A DNA stretch of 43,593 nt, from contig NZ_AOID01000048.1 of assembly GCF_000337195.1 (NCBI RefSeq), positions 94,225 to 137,817 on the forward strand. Reading direction: 5' to 3'. This DNA comes from Natrinema versiforme JCM 10478 (GTDB lineage Archaea > Halobacteriota > Halobacteria > Halobacteriales > Natrialbaceae). Of this stretch, positions 24,253 through 33,239 are shown one piece after another. A program made the position numbers and the translations under genes. Under the pieces are notes generated by a model. That model was not told the DNA's origin. It ran no database searches and worked only from the letters and a program-made list of their open reading frames with translations. Position 1 is the stretch's first letter, and every line of letters begins with the position of its first letter.

Positions 24253-25320
24253 TCAGAACGCCTGTAACTCCTCGAGTACCGCTTGCGCGCTGCCGTCCGC
24301 GATGACCTCGCGGGCCTGCTCGAGGCCCTCGTCTAAGCTCTCGACGTCTTGGCGGGCGTACATCCGGAACGCGCCGTTGAGCGCGATGGCGTCGGCGAAG
24401 TGGTCCTCGCGGTCACCGGCGAGTACCTCCGTCGTGATCGTCGCGGAGTCGGCCGCGATATCGTCGACGGCGAGGTCGTCGCGTTCCATGTCCATGGCGT
24501 ACTCGGCGGTCTCGACCTCGTAGTCCTCGAGGTCCTCGCTCTCGTCCCACTCGGCGACTTTCGTGTAGCCGGGGCGGATGTCGTCGTAGCCCTCCATGCC
24601 CTGGAAGAAGATGGCACGGGAGTACTCGAGGCGGTCGCTCTCCTTGAGCGTGTCCGTCAGCTTCTTCGCGAACGCGAGGTGGTAGAACGAGCCGAGGTGG
24701 ACGTCGGCGTTCGCGGGGTTCGCGATCGTCTCGATGGTGTTGACGAAGGTCCGGACGCCCATCTCGTCGCGCCGGTCCCACAGGTCGTCGATCCCCGGGT
24801 TGAAGGCGGGCTGATAGTAGAAGCCGAAGCCGGTCTCGTCGACCATGTCGGCGCTTTCCCCGGGCTCGAGTTCCGTCCGAATGTCGAGTTCGTCGAGGAC
24901 GTGTTTGTACGGGGTCGCCTTCTGGGAGGGGACGCGATCGCCGGAGTGGACGACGACCGGCGTGCCCGCAGCGGCGGCGACGATGCCGGCACCGACGCCG
25001 AGGATGGCGGAGGTGTCTTTGCCGTCGTAGTTCGCCCCGCAGTCGACCGGGTCGGCGTCGGGCTCGGCGGTGACGACCGACTCCTCGCGCATCACATCGG
25101 TGTAGGCCGCCAGCTCCTCGGGGTTGTTGCGCTTCCAGCGGTTGGCCAGCCAGAACGCGCCCAGCGTGGTCTCGTCGGGCTCCCCGGCGAGAATCCGCTG
25201 GAACGCCTCGCGGGCCTGCTCGCGGTCCATGTCGTCGGCCGATTTGGGGCCGGAACCGACAACGTCTGTCATCAGCCGTTTCAGCGGCCAGTCGCCGAAC
25301 TCCTGTGTTGCCTGGGCCAT
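24253..25320 (-). CDS. TrpD2-like protein (anthranilate phosphoribosyltransferase family)
   Basis: A 355-residue protein with the family layout: a helical N-terminal domain (MDREQAREAFQRILAGE, GAFWLANRWK) and a glycosyltransferase-family-3 body. The hallmark GTGGD phosphoribosyl-diphosphate loop of true TrpD is replaced by CGANYDGKDTSAILG, and the KHGNR/SSxxGSADVLE stretch reads VHSGDRVPSQKATPYKHVLDEL. This fits TrpD2/YbiB-like proteins, some of which bind nucleic acid, rather than a tryptophan enzyme. No other trp gene is nearby. The start MAQATQEF is chosen because a T-rich box (gatttttgc, about 25344-25352) lies 24-32 bases upstream; the further upstream in-frame Met would overlap that promoter. 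Confidence 0.75.
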   Translation of the reverse strand: MAQATQEFGDWPLKRLMTDVVGSGPKSADDMDREQAREAFQRILAGEPDETTLGAFWLANRWKRNNPEELAAYTDVMREESVVTAEPDADPVDCGANYDGKDTSAILGVGAGIVAAAAGTPVVVHSGDRVPSQKATPYKHVLDELDIRTELEPGESADMVDETGFGFYYQPAFNPGIDDLWDRRDEMGVRTFVNTIETIANPANADVHLGSFYHLAFAKKLTDTLKESDRLEYSRAIFFQGMEGYDDIRPGYTKVAEWDESEDLEDYEVETAEYAMDMERDDLAVDDIAADSATITTEVLAGDREDHFADAIALNGAFRMYARQDVESLDEGLEQAREVIADGSAQAVLEELQAF

Positions 25321-25491
25321 GTGCACTCGTTGGGACGGACGGCGCAAAAATCCCCCGTTTCCGGTACTCACTCCGCCGTCGAATAATAGGTTTTTCATCA
25401 CCAGCAGTATGGACTACCGGAAACCCAACCGACCTCCCGGGGTTCGGGATGACCCGAAAACGATACGGTGGTCTTCTCCCTAGGGCCACCA

Positions 25492-26532
25492 ATGAGCACC
25501 CTGTCGGGGAACTGGCGCGAGGCCATCGACGACGTGGACGCAGCCCTGATCGACGGCTATCAGAGCGGCTTCCCGATCGACGAGCGCCCGTTCCGCCGCG
25601 TCGCCGCCGATCTGGGGATCGACGAATCGACAGCGGTCGACCGCGTTCGCGCCCTCCGGGAGTCGGGGATCGTCCGCCGGTTCGGTGCCGTCCTCAACCC
25701 GCCCGTCATCGGCTCGTCGACCCTCGCCGCGGTCCGAGCGCCCGCGGATCGCTTCGACGAGGTCGCGGCCGTCATCAACGACTACCGGCAGGTCAACCAC
25801 AACTACGCCCGCGACCACGAGTGGAACATGTGGTTCGTCGTCACCGCCGGTTCGCGGGACGCTCGCGACGATATCCTCGCCGAAATCGAGGACCGAACCG
25901 GCTGTACGGTCCTCAACCTACCGATGCTGACCGACTACTACATCGACCTCGAGTTCCCCGTCGTCAACACCGACCGCTTTGCACGCGAATCGCTCGCGGA
26001 CCGCACCGACTCCTCGGCGACCCGGATCAGCGAGACCGCGACGGGGGACCTCTCCCCGCTCGAGGCGGAACTCCTGCTCGAGATCCAGAACGGGTTCCCG
26101 CTGTCGGCGACGCCCTACCGCGACATCGCCGAAAACGTCGGCTACGCGGTCGCGGACGTCCTCGAGGCGCTCGAACGGCTGCGGGACACGGGGTGTATCA
26201 AGCGGATCGGCTGCGTGGTCAACCACGTCGTGACGGGCTTTGACGCCAACTGCATGGTCGTCTGGAACGTGCCGGACGAGTCCCTCGACGAGTGGGGCGA
26301 GCGCGCGGGCGGGTTGCCCTACGTCACGCTGTGCTATCACCGGCCTCGCCGGCCCGAGCAGGACTGGCCGTACAACCTGTTCACGATGATCCACGGGCGC
26401 GACCCCGCGGCCGTCGACGAGAAGATCGACGAACTCGCCGCCGACTACCTCCCCGTCGACCACGAGCGACTCTACTCCACCGAGACGCTGAAACAGACCG
26501 GCGCGCGCTACGACGACCTGCTCGGCGCGTAG
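25492..26532 (+). CDS. ahbAB: Siroheme decarboxylase, fused AhbA-AhbB (alternative heme pathway)
   Basis: A 346-residue protein made of two Lrp/AsnC-like halves. The first has a winged-helix (VAADLGIDESTAVDRVRALR) then VNHNYARDHEWNMWFVV; the second has a winged-helix (IAENVGYAVADVLEALERLR) then VTLCYHRPRRPEQDWPYNLF. These HNYxR...NMWF and CYHR...WPYNLFTMIHG blocks are the signatures of AhbB and AhbA. In the siroheme route to heme, the AhbA/B pair decarboxylates siroheme to didecarboxysiroheme. In many organisms the two are separate subunits; here they form one chain. ATG 25492 is used because the eight upstream codons show no match. It is divergent from the TrpD2-like gene. Confidence 0.85.
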   Translation: MSTLSGNWREAIDDVDAALIDGYQSGFPIDERPFRRVAADLGIDESTAVDRVRALRESGIVRRFGAVLNPPVIGSSTLAAVRAPADRFDEVAAVINDYRQVNHNYARDHEWNMWFVVTAGSRDARDDILAEIEDRTGCTVLNLPMLTDYYIDLEFPVVNTDRFARESLADRTDSSATRISETATGDLSPLEAELLLEIQNGFPLSATPYRDIAENVGYAVADVLEALERLRDTGCIKRIGCVVNHVVTGFDANCMVVWNVPDESLDEWGERAGGLPYVTLCYHRPRRPEQDWPYNLFTMIHGRDPAAVDEKIDELAADYLPVDHERLYSTETLKQTGARYDDLLGA

Positions 26533-26579
26533 CGGGACACGAGTCGACCGTTCCCGTCGGCCGACCCAATCGAACGGTG

Positions 26580-26587
26580 TTTTTATC
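26580..26587 (+). promoter_or_regulatory. TATA box of the DUF2238-like gene
   Basis: tttttatc lies about 29 bases before the ATG at 26613, so this gene probably has its own leaderless promoter even though it follows ahbAB by 80 bp. Confidence 0.55.
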
Positions 26588-26612
26588 AGTCGGCGCTCCG
26601 ACGGATCCCGCA

Positions 26613-27176
26613 ATGAACGGGGAGCGAGCGGTCGAACGCGGCGTCCGAGCGGGACTCGTCGCCGTGGTCATCGCGGGCGTGCGCCGGCGCGATCCGGGCG
26701 CGGTCGTCAACGCCGTCGTCGGGTTCGCGGCGACGTACGCCCCCGTCGCCGTCGAACGCGTCTTCGGCCTCGAGTTCCGGCCGTGGCAGCGCGCGTACGT
26801 CGATGTCGCTATGCTCACCCACGCCGTCGGCATGCTCGGCCCCTACGACGATGTCTGGTGGTGGGACCACCTGACCCACGCCCACTCGTCGACGCTCGTG
26901 GGCGGCCTCGCCTTCGCGGCCGCCCGTCGCCGCGACGAGAATCCCCGCCCGCGCGTCGTCGCGACCGTCGCCGTCGCCGGCTGCTGCTGGGAACTCTTCG
27001 AGTACGCCATCCACGCGACGGCGAAGCGACTCGGCGTCGAACCGGTGCTAGTCACCTACGGCAAACGGGACACCGCGCTCGATCTCGTCTTCAACTTCGT
27101 GGGGGCCGCCGTCGTCCTCCTGTTGGGCGATCGTGCCCTCGAGAACGTCGCTCGAGGGTCCGGGACCGACGACTGA
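26613..27176 (+). CDS. DUF2238/YjdF-like membrane protein
   Basis: A 187-residue protein with about four hydrophobic segments. Conserved polar residues sit inside or next to helices: VWWWDHLTHAHSSTLVGG (near 88-105), CCWELFEYAIHA (near 129-140) and TALDLVFNFVGAAVVLL (near 157-173). The WD-x-L-TH, WE-x-FE-x and D-x-x-x-N patterns match the DUF2238/YjdF family of small membrane proteins, whose His/Asp/Glu residues suggest metal binding. The function is unknown. The start is supported by a TATA box 29 bases upstream and by the family N-terminus; in-frame sequence further upstream overlaps ahbAB. Confidence 0.7.
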   Translation: MNGERAVERGVRAGLVAVVIAGVRRRDPGAVVNAVVGFAATYAPVAVERVFGLEFRPWQRAYVDVAMLTHAVGMLGPYDDVWWWDHLTHAHSSTLVGGLAFAAARRRDENPRPRVVATVAVAGCCWELFEYAIHATAKRLGVEPVLVTYGKRDTALDLVFNFVGAAVVLLLGDRALENVARGSGTDD

Positions 27177-27185
27177 CCGAGCTCC

Positions 27186-30100
27186 TCACTCGAGCGCGTC
27201 GGCCACGACTTCGATCGGCGTCGGCGGCTCCTCGGGCACGCCCAGCCGGTTCTCGAGTTGGGTGCGACAGGAGGCACCGGGGGCGACGACGCGGTCGCCC
27301 GCGCTCTCGTCGACCTGCTTGTAGAGGATCGAGGCGATGGCGTCGCTCATCGAGGCGTGCTCGGACTCGTAGCCGAAACTGCCGGCCATGCCACAGCAGC
27401 CCGAATCGAGCGGGTCGACGGCGTAGCCGGCCCGCCGGAGCACCCCGACGGCGTGGTGGTCCTTCGCGACGGATTTCTGGTGGCAGTGGCCGTGATAGAC
27501 GAGATCCCGCGTCGCCGACCCGGCGTCGAACGCGATGTCCTCGTCTAGCCGGAAGGTGTCGATGTACTCGCAGACGCCGTAAGTAGCGCCGGCGAGCGTT
27601 TCGGCGGCCTCCGAGGAGAGCAGGTCGAGGTAATCGGACTGGAACATGACCGCGTCGGAGGGCTCGATGACGACCACGTCCCAGCCCTCGGCGACCCGCG
27701 GCGCGAGCGCGGTGACGTTCTCGCGGGCCGCGTCTTCGGCCTTCTCGAGGAAGCCCTTCGAGAACGCCGGCCGACCGGTGTCGCCGAGGTCGTCGGGCAC
27801 CGCGACGTGGACGCCCGCGGCCTCGAGCACGCGAACCGCCGCCTTCCCCGCCTCGGGATGGCTGTAGTTCGTGTAGGTATCGGGGTAGAGGACGGCCTTG
27901 CGGGTCGCGTCGGCCTCCCTGACGCGAGCGCCGCCCCGCTGGTGAAACCAGTCCCGGAACGTCGTCGCGTGGAACGTCGGCAGCGGCCGATCCGAATCGA
28001 TGCCGACGGCCACCTCGAGGGCCTTGCGCGCGCCCGGGAGCTTCGGTAGGGCGTTCGACAGCGGTGCGAGTTGGCTCCCCACTTTCGAGAGCGTCGCGAC
28101 GTTGGCGAAGAGCCGATCGCGCAGCGTCGCGCCGTTTCGCTGGTGGTACTCGTGGGTCACCTCGGCCTTGAGCTTCGCCATGTCGACCTCGCTCGGGCAG
28201 TCGATGGCACAGCCCTTGCAGCCGATACAGAGCCCCATCACCTCCTCGACGAACTCGTCGGAGACGGCCTCGTCGGGATCCAAATCGCCGCTCATGGCCT
28301 GCCGGAGCGCGTTCGCCCGGCCGCGGGTCGCCGTGATCTCTTCTTGGCTCGCCCGATAGGTCGGGCACATCACGCCGCCGGTGGTCTCCTGCTCGCCGCG
28401 ACAGCCGCCACAGCCGTGGCAGAGTTCGACCATCCCCTGCATGCCGTTGTCGTTCTCCCACTCGAGGGCGGGCTCGAAGCCAGCGTCGAACTCGTAGTCG
28501 GGGTCGAACCGCAGGTGCTCGCGCAGGTCGGTGGGGTCGTCCTCCCGAAACACGACCTGTCCGGGATTCAGAAGCCAGTCGGGGTCGAACGCCGTCTTGA
28601 GGTCCTGAAAGGTCTCCCAGAGATCGTCCCCGTAGAGTTTCCGGTTCCACTGGGTGCGGGCGCGGCCGTCGCCGTGCTCGCCCGAAACCGACCCCCCTAA
28701 TTCGACCACGAGGTCCGTCACGTCGTCCGCGATGCCGTGCAACTGCTCGAGGCCGATCTCTGTCTTCGTGTTCACGAGCGGGCGGACGTGGAGCACGCCG
28801 GGGCCGGCGTGGGCGTAGAAACTCGCGTAGGTGTCGTGGCTCTCGAGAATCTCCTCGAACCGCTCGACGAACTCGGGGAGCCGTGCCGGCGGGATCGCGG
28901 TGTCCTCGATGAAGGAGATGTGCTTCTCGTCGGTCGTCCGCGAGAGCAGGATCGGCAGCCCGGACTTGCGGAGCTTCCACAGTTTCGCCCGCTCGGCGTC
29001 GTCGTAGGCCTCGAGGGCTTCGATGGCGAGCGGGTCGCTATCGCTCCGCGGCGCGTCGGCGGCCGGCTCGGCCGTCGGCGTCGCCGACGGCACGCGGTCG
29101 GCCAGCAGGCCGGCGACCTGCTCTCTCCCGTGCTCGTCGTCTTCGGCGTAGAACTCGACCAAGAGAACGGCGTTGGTTCCCGCCGGAAGCATCTCGGTGA
29201 CGGGGCCGAACTCCGCGGTGTCGCGAGCGAGGTCGATCAGCACGTCGTCTAACACCTCCACGGCGGCGGGGTCGTGTGCGAGGATCGTCTCGACATCTCG
29301 CATCGCCTCGTGGAGATCGGGGTAGCAGAGCAGGGCGACGGCCTTCGTCTCGGGGATTTGCTCGAGCGAGACAGTCGCCTCGGTGACGATCGCTAAGGTC
29401 CCCTCGCTGCCGGCCAGCAGCCGCGCGAGGTTGACGGTGCCCGGGTCGCCGGTCTCCTCACCACCCGGCAGTTCCTCCCCGCGAGCCTCCGCGACGAGGC
29501 GATCGAGGTTGTATCCGGAGACGTTGCGCTTGAGATCGGGATAGGTCTCCGCGATGTGATCCGCGTCTTCCTCGAGGATTCGGTCGACCTCGGCGTAGAT
29601 CCGGCCCTCGAGGTCGCCGTCGGGATCGGCCCTCTCGCCGATCTCCTCGAGGGTGACCTCGCCGAAGGTCGTCACAGTACCGTCGGCGAGGACCGCCTCC
29701 ACTTCCTCGACGTAGGCGTCCGTTTTCCCGTACTGTAGCGAGTGCGAGCCGGTCGAGTTGTTGCCGATCGCGCCGCCGATGGCGCTCTTGTCGCCCCACG
29801 CGGGGTCGGGGGCGAACTTGAGGTCGTGGGGGGCGAGCGCCTCGTTCAGCGTTCCGAGGACCGTCCCCGGTTGGACCGTCGCCGTGCGGTCCTCGGGATC
29901 GATCTCACGGATCTCGTTCATATGCCGCGTAAAGTCCAGCACGACGGCCCGGTTGACCGTCTGCCCGGCGAGGCTCGTCCCGCCACCTCGCGGGAGGACG
30001 GGAATCTCCCGTTCGGCGCAGTACTCGAGGATGCCGGACACGTCGGCCGTCGACTCGGGGAAGGCGACGGCGATCGGCGTCACCTCGTAGGGGCTCGCGT

Positions 30101-30260
30101 CGGTCGCGTACAGTTCGCGAGAGTAGGAGTCCGCGCGGACCTCGCAGTCGACGAGTGCCTCGAGGTCCGCGACCAGCGCCGGGCGATCGACATCGTCGCT
30201 CCGGTAGTCGTAGTTCGCTCGCCGGTCGGCGGCCGGGTCGGCGCTCGGCTCCGATGCCAT
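27186..30260 (-). CDS. GlcD-GlcF fusion: FAD-linked and Fe-S (D)-2-hydroxyacid dehydrogenase
   Basis: A 1024-residue fusion. Residues ~55-280 are the FAD_binding_4 (PCMH) domain with LPRGGGTSLAGQTVN (89-103); ~300-560 is the FAD-oxidase C-terminal domain (LWKLRKSGLPILLSR, HAGPGVLHVRP, GEHGDGRARTQWN). Around 610 and 678 are two 4Fe-4S ligand sets (CHGCGGC, CIGCKGCAIDCP). The final third holds two cysteine-rich CCG domains, the last with CCGMAGSFGYE near 953. Such fusions oxidise D-lactate, glycolate or similar 2-hydroxyacids and feed electrons to the respiratory chain. Residues ~385-405 (SATPTAEPAADAPRSDSD) look like an extra low-complexity insert whose DNA contains a perfect 9-bp stem, 3-nt loop palindrome. 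Confidence 0.9.
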   Translation of the reverse strand: MASEPSADPAADRRANYDYRSDDVDRPALVADLEALVDCEVRADSYSRELYATDASPYEVTPIAVAFPESTADVSGILEYCAEREIPVLPRGGGTSLAGQTVNRAVVLDFTRHMNEIREIDPEDRTATVQPGTVLGTLNEALAPHDLKFAPDPAWGDKSAIGGAIGNNSTGSHSLQYGKTDAYVEEVEAVLADGTVTTFGEVTLEEIGERADPDGDLEGRIYAEVDRILEEDADHIAETYPDLKRNVSGYNLDRLVAEARGEELPGGEETGDPGTVNLARLLAGSEGTLAIVTEATVSLEQIPETKAVALLCYPDLHEAMRDVETILAHDPAAVEVLDDVLIDLARDTAEFGPVTEMLPAGTNAVLLVEFYAEDDEHGREQVAGLLADRVPSATPTAEPAADAPRSDSDPLAIEALEAYDDAERAKLWKLRKSGLPILLSRTTDEKHISFIEDTAIPPARLPEFVERFEEILESHDTYASFYAHAGPGVLHVRPLVNTKTEIGLEQLHGIADDVTDLVVELGGSVSGEHGDGRARTQWNRKLYGDDLWETFQDLKTAFDPDWLLNPGQVVFREDDPTDLREHLRFDPDYEFDAGFEPALEWENDNGMQGMVELCHGCGGCRGEQETTGGVMCPTYRASQEEITATRGRANALRQAMSGDLDPDEAVSDEFVEEVMGLCIGCKGCAIDCPSEVDMAKLKAEVTHEYHQRNGATLRDRLFANVATLSKVGSQLAPLSNALPKLPGARKALEVAVGIDSDRPLPTFHATTFRDWFHQRGGARVREADATRKAVLYPDTYTNYSHPEAGKAAVRVLEAAGVHVAVPDDLGDTGRPAFSKGFLEKAEDAARENVTALAPRVAEGWDVVVIEPSDAVMFQSDYLDLLSSEAAETLAGATYGVCEYIDTFRLDEDIAFDAGSATRDLVYHGHCHQKSVAKDHHAVGVLRRAGYAVDPLDSGCCGMAGSFGYESEHASMSDAIASILYKQVDESAGDRVVAPGASCRTQLENRLGVPEEPPTPIEVVADALE
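29071..29091. repeat. Palindrome inside the GlcD-GlcF gene
   Basis: gccgtcggc-gtc-gccgacggc is a perfect 9-bp stem with a 3-nt loop, in a low-complexity stretch of the coding region. The stem/loop geometry equals the other palindromes in this window, but GC-rich codon usage makes chance more likely here. Confidence 0.35.
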
Positions 30261-30282
30261 ACGAGAGCTTTACTCACGGGTG

Positions 30283-30290
30283 GCTAAAAG
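30283..30290 (-). promoter_or_regulatory. TATA-like box of the GlcD-GlcF gene
   Basis: The minus strand reads cttttagc centred about 27 bases before the ATG at 30260, consistent with leaderless transcription. Confidence 0.5.
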
Positions 30291-30509
30291 CGTCCGCATT
30301 AGCGAGGGTCGAGACCGGTGACAAACGACCGGACGGTTCGGACTCCGTCCGGTCGGAACGCGAGTTCCGCTGCGGTCGGTGACCGAGTCGAAAATGGCCC
30401 CGTCGTTTTCCCACGTGCGCCCCCGGGGCCGCCGCCCGAGCGATCGGACGGTACCTGAAAAGACGAGCGGAACCGAAACAAGCGCCGCGCCTAACTAGTA
30501 GGGGTCGGA

Positions 30510-31394
30510 CTACTCGTCGCCCCACTCGCCGCTCATTCCGACGCGTTCGCCGTCCTCCCAGACGTAGTAGCCCTCGCCGGTCTTCTTGCCGAGGTTGCCC
30601 GCGCGGACCTTCCGGCGCAGGGACTGGGGCGGCTTGAACCGCTCGCCCAGTTCCTCGCGGAGGTGTTCGGCGATGTGCAGGCGCACGTCCAGCCCGACAT
30701 GGTCGGTCAGCTCGAGCGGCCCCATCGGGTGCCCGTAGCCAATTTCCATCCCCTCGTCGATGTCTGCCGGGCTGGCGACGCCCTGCTCGACCATCCGGAT
30801 CGCCTCGAGGCCGAGCGCGAGGCCGAGTCTCGAGGTGGCGAAACCGGCCGTATCACGCACGACCACGTCCTCTTTCTCGATGCCCCGGACGTAGTCGACG
30901 GCGAACTTCTCGGTGCGATCGTCGGTCTGCTCGGCGATGACGATTTCGACGAGGTCCATGATGTGGGGCGGGTTGAAGAAGTGCAGTCCCACCGCTCGTT
31001 CGGGCTGGTCGAGGACGCTCGCCATCTCGGTCACCGACAGCGAGGAGGTGTTCGAGGCGATAACGGTGTCCTCGCTCGCGGCGGCTTCGATGTCCGCGAA
31101 CACGTCCTGCTTGAGGTCCATATCCTCCGGGACGGCCTCGACGACGAGGGCCGCGTTGTCGACCGCCGCCTCGAGGTCCGTCGTCCCCTCGATGCGCTCT
31201 AAGGCCGCTTCCATCTCCGATTCGGTGAGCTTGTCCCGGTCGACGCCGCCCTGAAGGTTCTCGCGGATCCCCTCGATGCCGTCCTCGACGAACTCCTCCT
31301 CGATGTCCCGCAGGACGACATCGTGGCCCGCCATCGCGGAGACCTGTGCGATTCCGTGTCCCATACTCCCGGCTCCGAGGACTGCGATTTGCAT
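30510..31394 (-). CDS. 3-hydroxyacyl-CoA (3-hydroxybutyryl-CoA) dehydrogenase
   Basis: A 294-residue full-length enzyme. Rossmann motif AVLGAGSMGHGIAQV (residues 4-18), S117 in SNTSSLSV, and the catalytic pair H138 (LHFFNPP) and E150 (IMDLVEIV). The C-terminal domain is complete, with GYGHPMGPLELTDHVGLD and GKKTGEGYYVW. It oxidises (S)-3-hydroxyacyl-CoA with NAD+. The ATG at 31394 starts directly on the Rossmann strand, and a T-rich box (cttttgat, 31417-31424) lies 27 bases upstream; the long open frame upstream is non-coding. Compare the shortened paralogue at 21781-22518. Confidence 0.92.
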   Translation of the reverse strand: MQIAVLGAGSMGHGIAQVSAMAGHDVVLRDIEEEFVEDGIEGIRENLQGGVDRDKLTESEMEAALERIEGTTDLEAAVDNAALVVEAVPEDMDLKQDVFADIEAAASEDTVIASNTSSLSVTEMASVLDQPERAVGLHFFNPPHIMDLVEIVIAEQTDDRTEKFAVDYVRGIEKEDVVVRDTAGFATSRLGLALGLEAIRMVEQGVASPADIDEGMEIGYGHPMGPLELTDHVGLDVRLHIAEHLREELGERFKPPQSLRRKVRAGNLGKKTGEGYYVWEDGERVGMSGEWGDE

Positions 31395-31915
31395 GTGCGA
31401 ACCCACAGACGAAGCGATCAAAAGCGTTCCCTTTCGGACGATGTCCCAGCGCCGTCTCGAGTGACGACGGTCCGAAACGCAGTCTTCTCGGACCATCCGG
31501 CGTGCGCTGTCGATCACGTTCGAACGGTAGTGAGAACGGATCGACGACGGTGCGCGAGGTCTTCGCGAACATGAGAGCGAAGGCGTGGGAGACGCGGAGC
31601 GTCTCCCTATGGACGAGGACCGCAGCAACTGCGAGGACCGCAGTCGGGTGGGGAGGACGTGGCGCTGTGCCGGGCGGGACTGAAAGGGGCGAGCGGGCTC
31701 GAGGAAGGCGGCTGACGTACGCACCGCAGGCCGGCGGCCGATGAGCGAAGCGAGTTCCCCGACTCGAGCCCTCTCGGGGCTTTCTGGGCACCTCTTTTCT
31801 ACCCGTGTGTAGCACCTGTCTGCTCACGACGGTGAAATGCTGCGTCTGTAACCCGAGGATCGGATCGCGAGGAACGGAGCTACTTTAGTTCAGGAGCGCG
31901 AGTCACTCAGTAGCA
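31395..31915. repeat. 521-bp intergenic region with a dispersed haloarchaeal-type repeat
   Basis: Besides divergent promoters (cttttgat at 31417-31424 for the dehydrogenase; ctttagtt at 31883-31890, ~29 bases before the thiolase ATG), it holds structured repeats: a perfect 9-bp stem, 3-nt loop hairpin (31587-31607), a 12-bp direct repeat cgaggaccgcag (31614-31625 and 31632-31643), the core ggtggggaggacgtgg (31647-31662) shared with the element at 22666-22817, and an inverted repeat gagcgggctcgag/ctcgagccctctc (31691-31703/31763-31775, 12 of 13). No coding capacity is convincing. It could be a repeat or a structured RNA. Confidence 0.6.
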
Positions 31916-33058
31916 ATGAGCGATCGCCAGCCAGTTATCGTCCAGGCAGTCCGAACTCCCCAGGGAAAACACGGCGGCGTCTACGCCGAGACCGGCAGCG
32001 AGGAACTGTCGGTCCCGCTCGTCGACGCGATGCTCGAGCGAACCGGCCTCGCGGGCGAGGCCGTCGACGACATCCGGTGGGGCTGTGCCAAGCAGGTCAA
32101 CGAGCAGAGCAACAACATTGCCCGGGTGATCGCCCTCTTGTCGGATCTCGGCGAAGGCGTCCCCGGAACCACCATCGACCGGCTCTGTGCCTCCTCGGCC
32201 GAGGCTATCATGAGCGCAAGCGACGCCATTCGAGCGGGCCAGCGCGAGGTCATCGTCGCCGGCGGCGTCGAGAACATGTCCCGCAACGAGCGCCGAAAGG
32301 AGATCGACTCCTACGCGGGCATCGCCGAGCAGTACGACGCGGCTGGCCTCGCGATGGGCCAGACCGCCGAGAAGGTCGCCCGCGAGTACGACATCTCCCG
32401 CGAGGCCCAAGACGAGTACGGTGCCCGGAGCCAGCAACGCGCCTGCGAGGCCACCGAGGCGGGCAAGTTCGACGAGGAGATCGTCCCCATCGAGACTTCC
32501 GAGGGCACAATCACCGAGGACGAGGGGCTCCGACCCGGCACGACCGCGGAGAAAATCGCCGGCCTCCCGCCCGCGTTTCAGGAGGACGGTACCGTCACCG
32601 CCGCCAACGCCTCGCAGGTCTCCGACGGCGCTGCGGGCGTCCTGATCACGAGCCGCGAATTCGCCGAGGAGCGGGACCTCGAGATCATGGCCGAAATCGA
32701 GGATCACAACGTCGCCGGCGTCGACCCCACGGTGATGGGCATCGGTCCGGTGCCGGCGGTGCGAGGCATCTGGGAGCGAAACGGCCGCGATGCCGACGAC
32801 TACGACCTCGTGGAACTCAACGAGGCCTTCGCCAGCCAGACGCTCTACTGCCGGGACGAACTCGGCTTCGACGACGAGACGTTCAACGTCAACGGCGGCG
32901 CGATCGCAATCGGCCACCCGCTTGGGGCCTCCGGCGCTCGTCTTCCGGTGACGCTGATCCACGAACTCCAGCGCCGGGGCGGCGGCCTCGGCCTCTCGAC
33001 GATGTGTGTCGGCTATGGTCAAGGTGCTGCCGTCGAACTCCGCGTCCCGGAGCAGTAG
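31916..33058 (+). CDS. Acetyl-CoA acyltransferase (thiolase)
   Basis: A 380-residue thiolase. The nucleophile is C91 in [12 protein letters not shown]334 in [17 protein letters not shown] and C364 in [10 protein letters not shown] complete the active site. It lacks the charged insertion seen in the thiolase at 12775-14001. It catalyses CoA-dependent cleavage of 3-oxoacyl-CoA. It is divergent from the full-length 3-hydroxyacyl-CoA dehydrogenase across the repeat-bearing region; the two catalyse consecutive beta-oxidation steps. Confidence 0.92.
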   Translation: MSDRQPVIVQAVRTPQGKHGGVYAETGSEELSVPLVDAMLERTGLAGEAVDDIRWGCAKQVNEQSNNIARVIALLSDLGEGVPGTTIDRLCASSAEAIMSASDAIRAGQREVIVAGGVENMSRNERRKEIDSYAGIAEQYDAAGLAMGQTAEKVAREYDISREAQDEYGARSQQRACEATEAGKFDEEIVPIETSEGTITEDEGLRPGTTAEKIAGLPPAFQEDGTVTAANASQVSDGAAGVLITSREFAEERDLEIMAEIEDHNVAGVDPTVMGIGPVPAVRGIWERNGRDADDYDLVELNEAFASQTLYCRDELGFDDETFNVNGGAIAIGHPLGASGARLPVTLIHELQRRGGGLGLSTMCVGYGQGAAVELRVPEQ

Positions 33059-33144
33059 GCGAGTACCGCTCTGTTCGCGTCTCGAGCTATCTTCGTCGTT
33101 GGTCTCGCGACTACTCGAGAGCGGACTCGAGTGGATTTCACGCT

Positions 33145-33176
33145 TCAGACACCCGTCTCACGAGACGGGTCTTGAA
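33145..33176. terminator. Strong hairpin between convergent thiolase and acyl-CoA dehydrogenase
   Basis: The core acccgtctc/gagacgggt (33151-33159/33162-33170) is a perfect 9-bp inverted repeat, drawn with a realistic loop as 8 bp around cacg. It is extended by ttca.../...ttgaa flanks with one bulge. It lies between the 3' ends of two convergent genes, so it is probably a bidirectional terminator. Confidence 0.5.
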
Positions 33177-33239
33177 ACGGACTGGAAAGAGCTGTGAAAA
33201 CTGCAGAGAAGAGATCGATCTACGCTGTGGCGTGCCCGC

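Noticed and set aside
24349-25386. A 345-codon plus-strand frame opposite the TrpD2-like gene
   Set aside because: Same reason: antisense to a family-matched gene, with Val/Gly/Asp-rich shadow composition.
31395-31724. N-terminal extension of the full-length 3-hydroxyacyl-CoA dehydrogenase
   Set aside because: The Rossmann strand begins at the chosen ATG and the promoter box lies within the extension.
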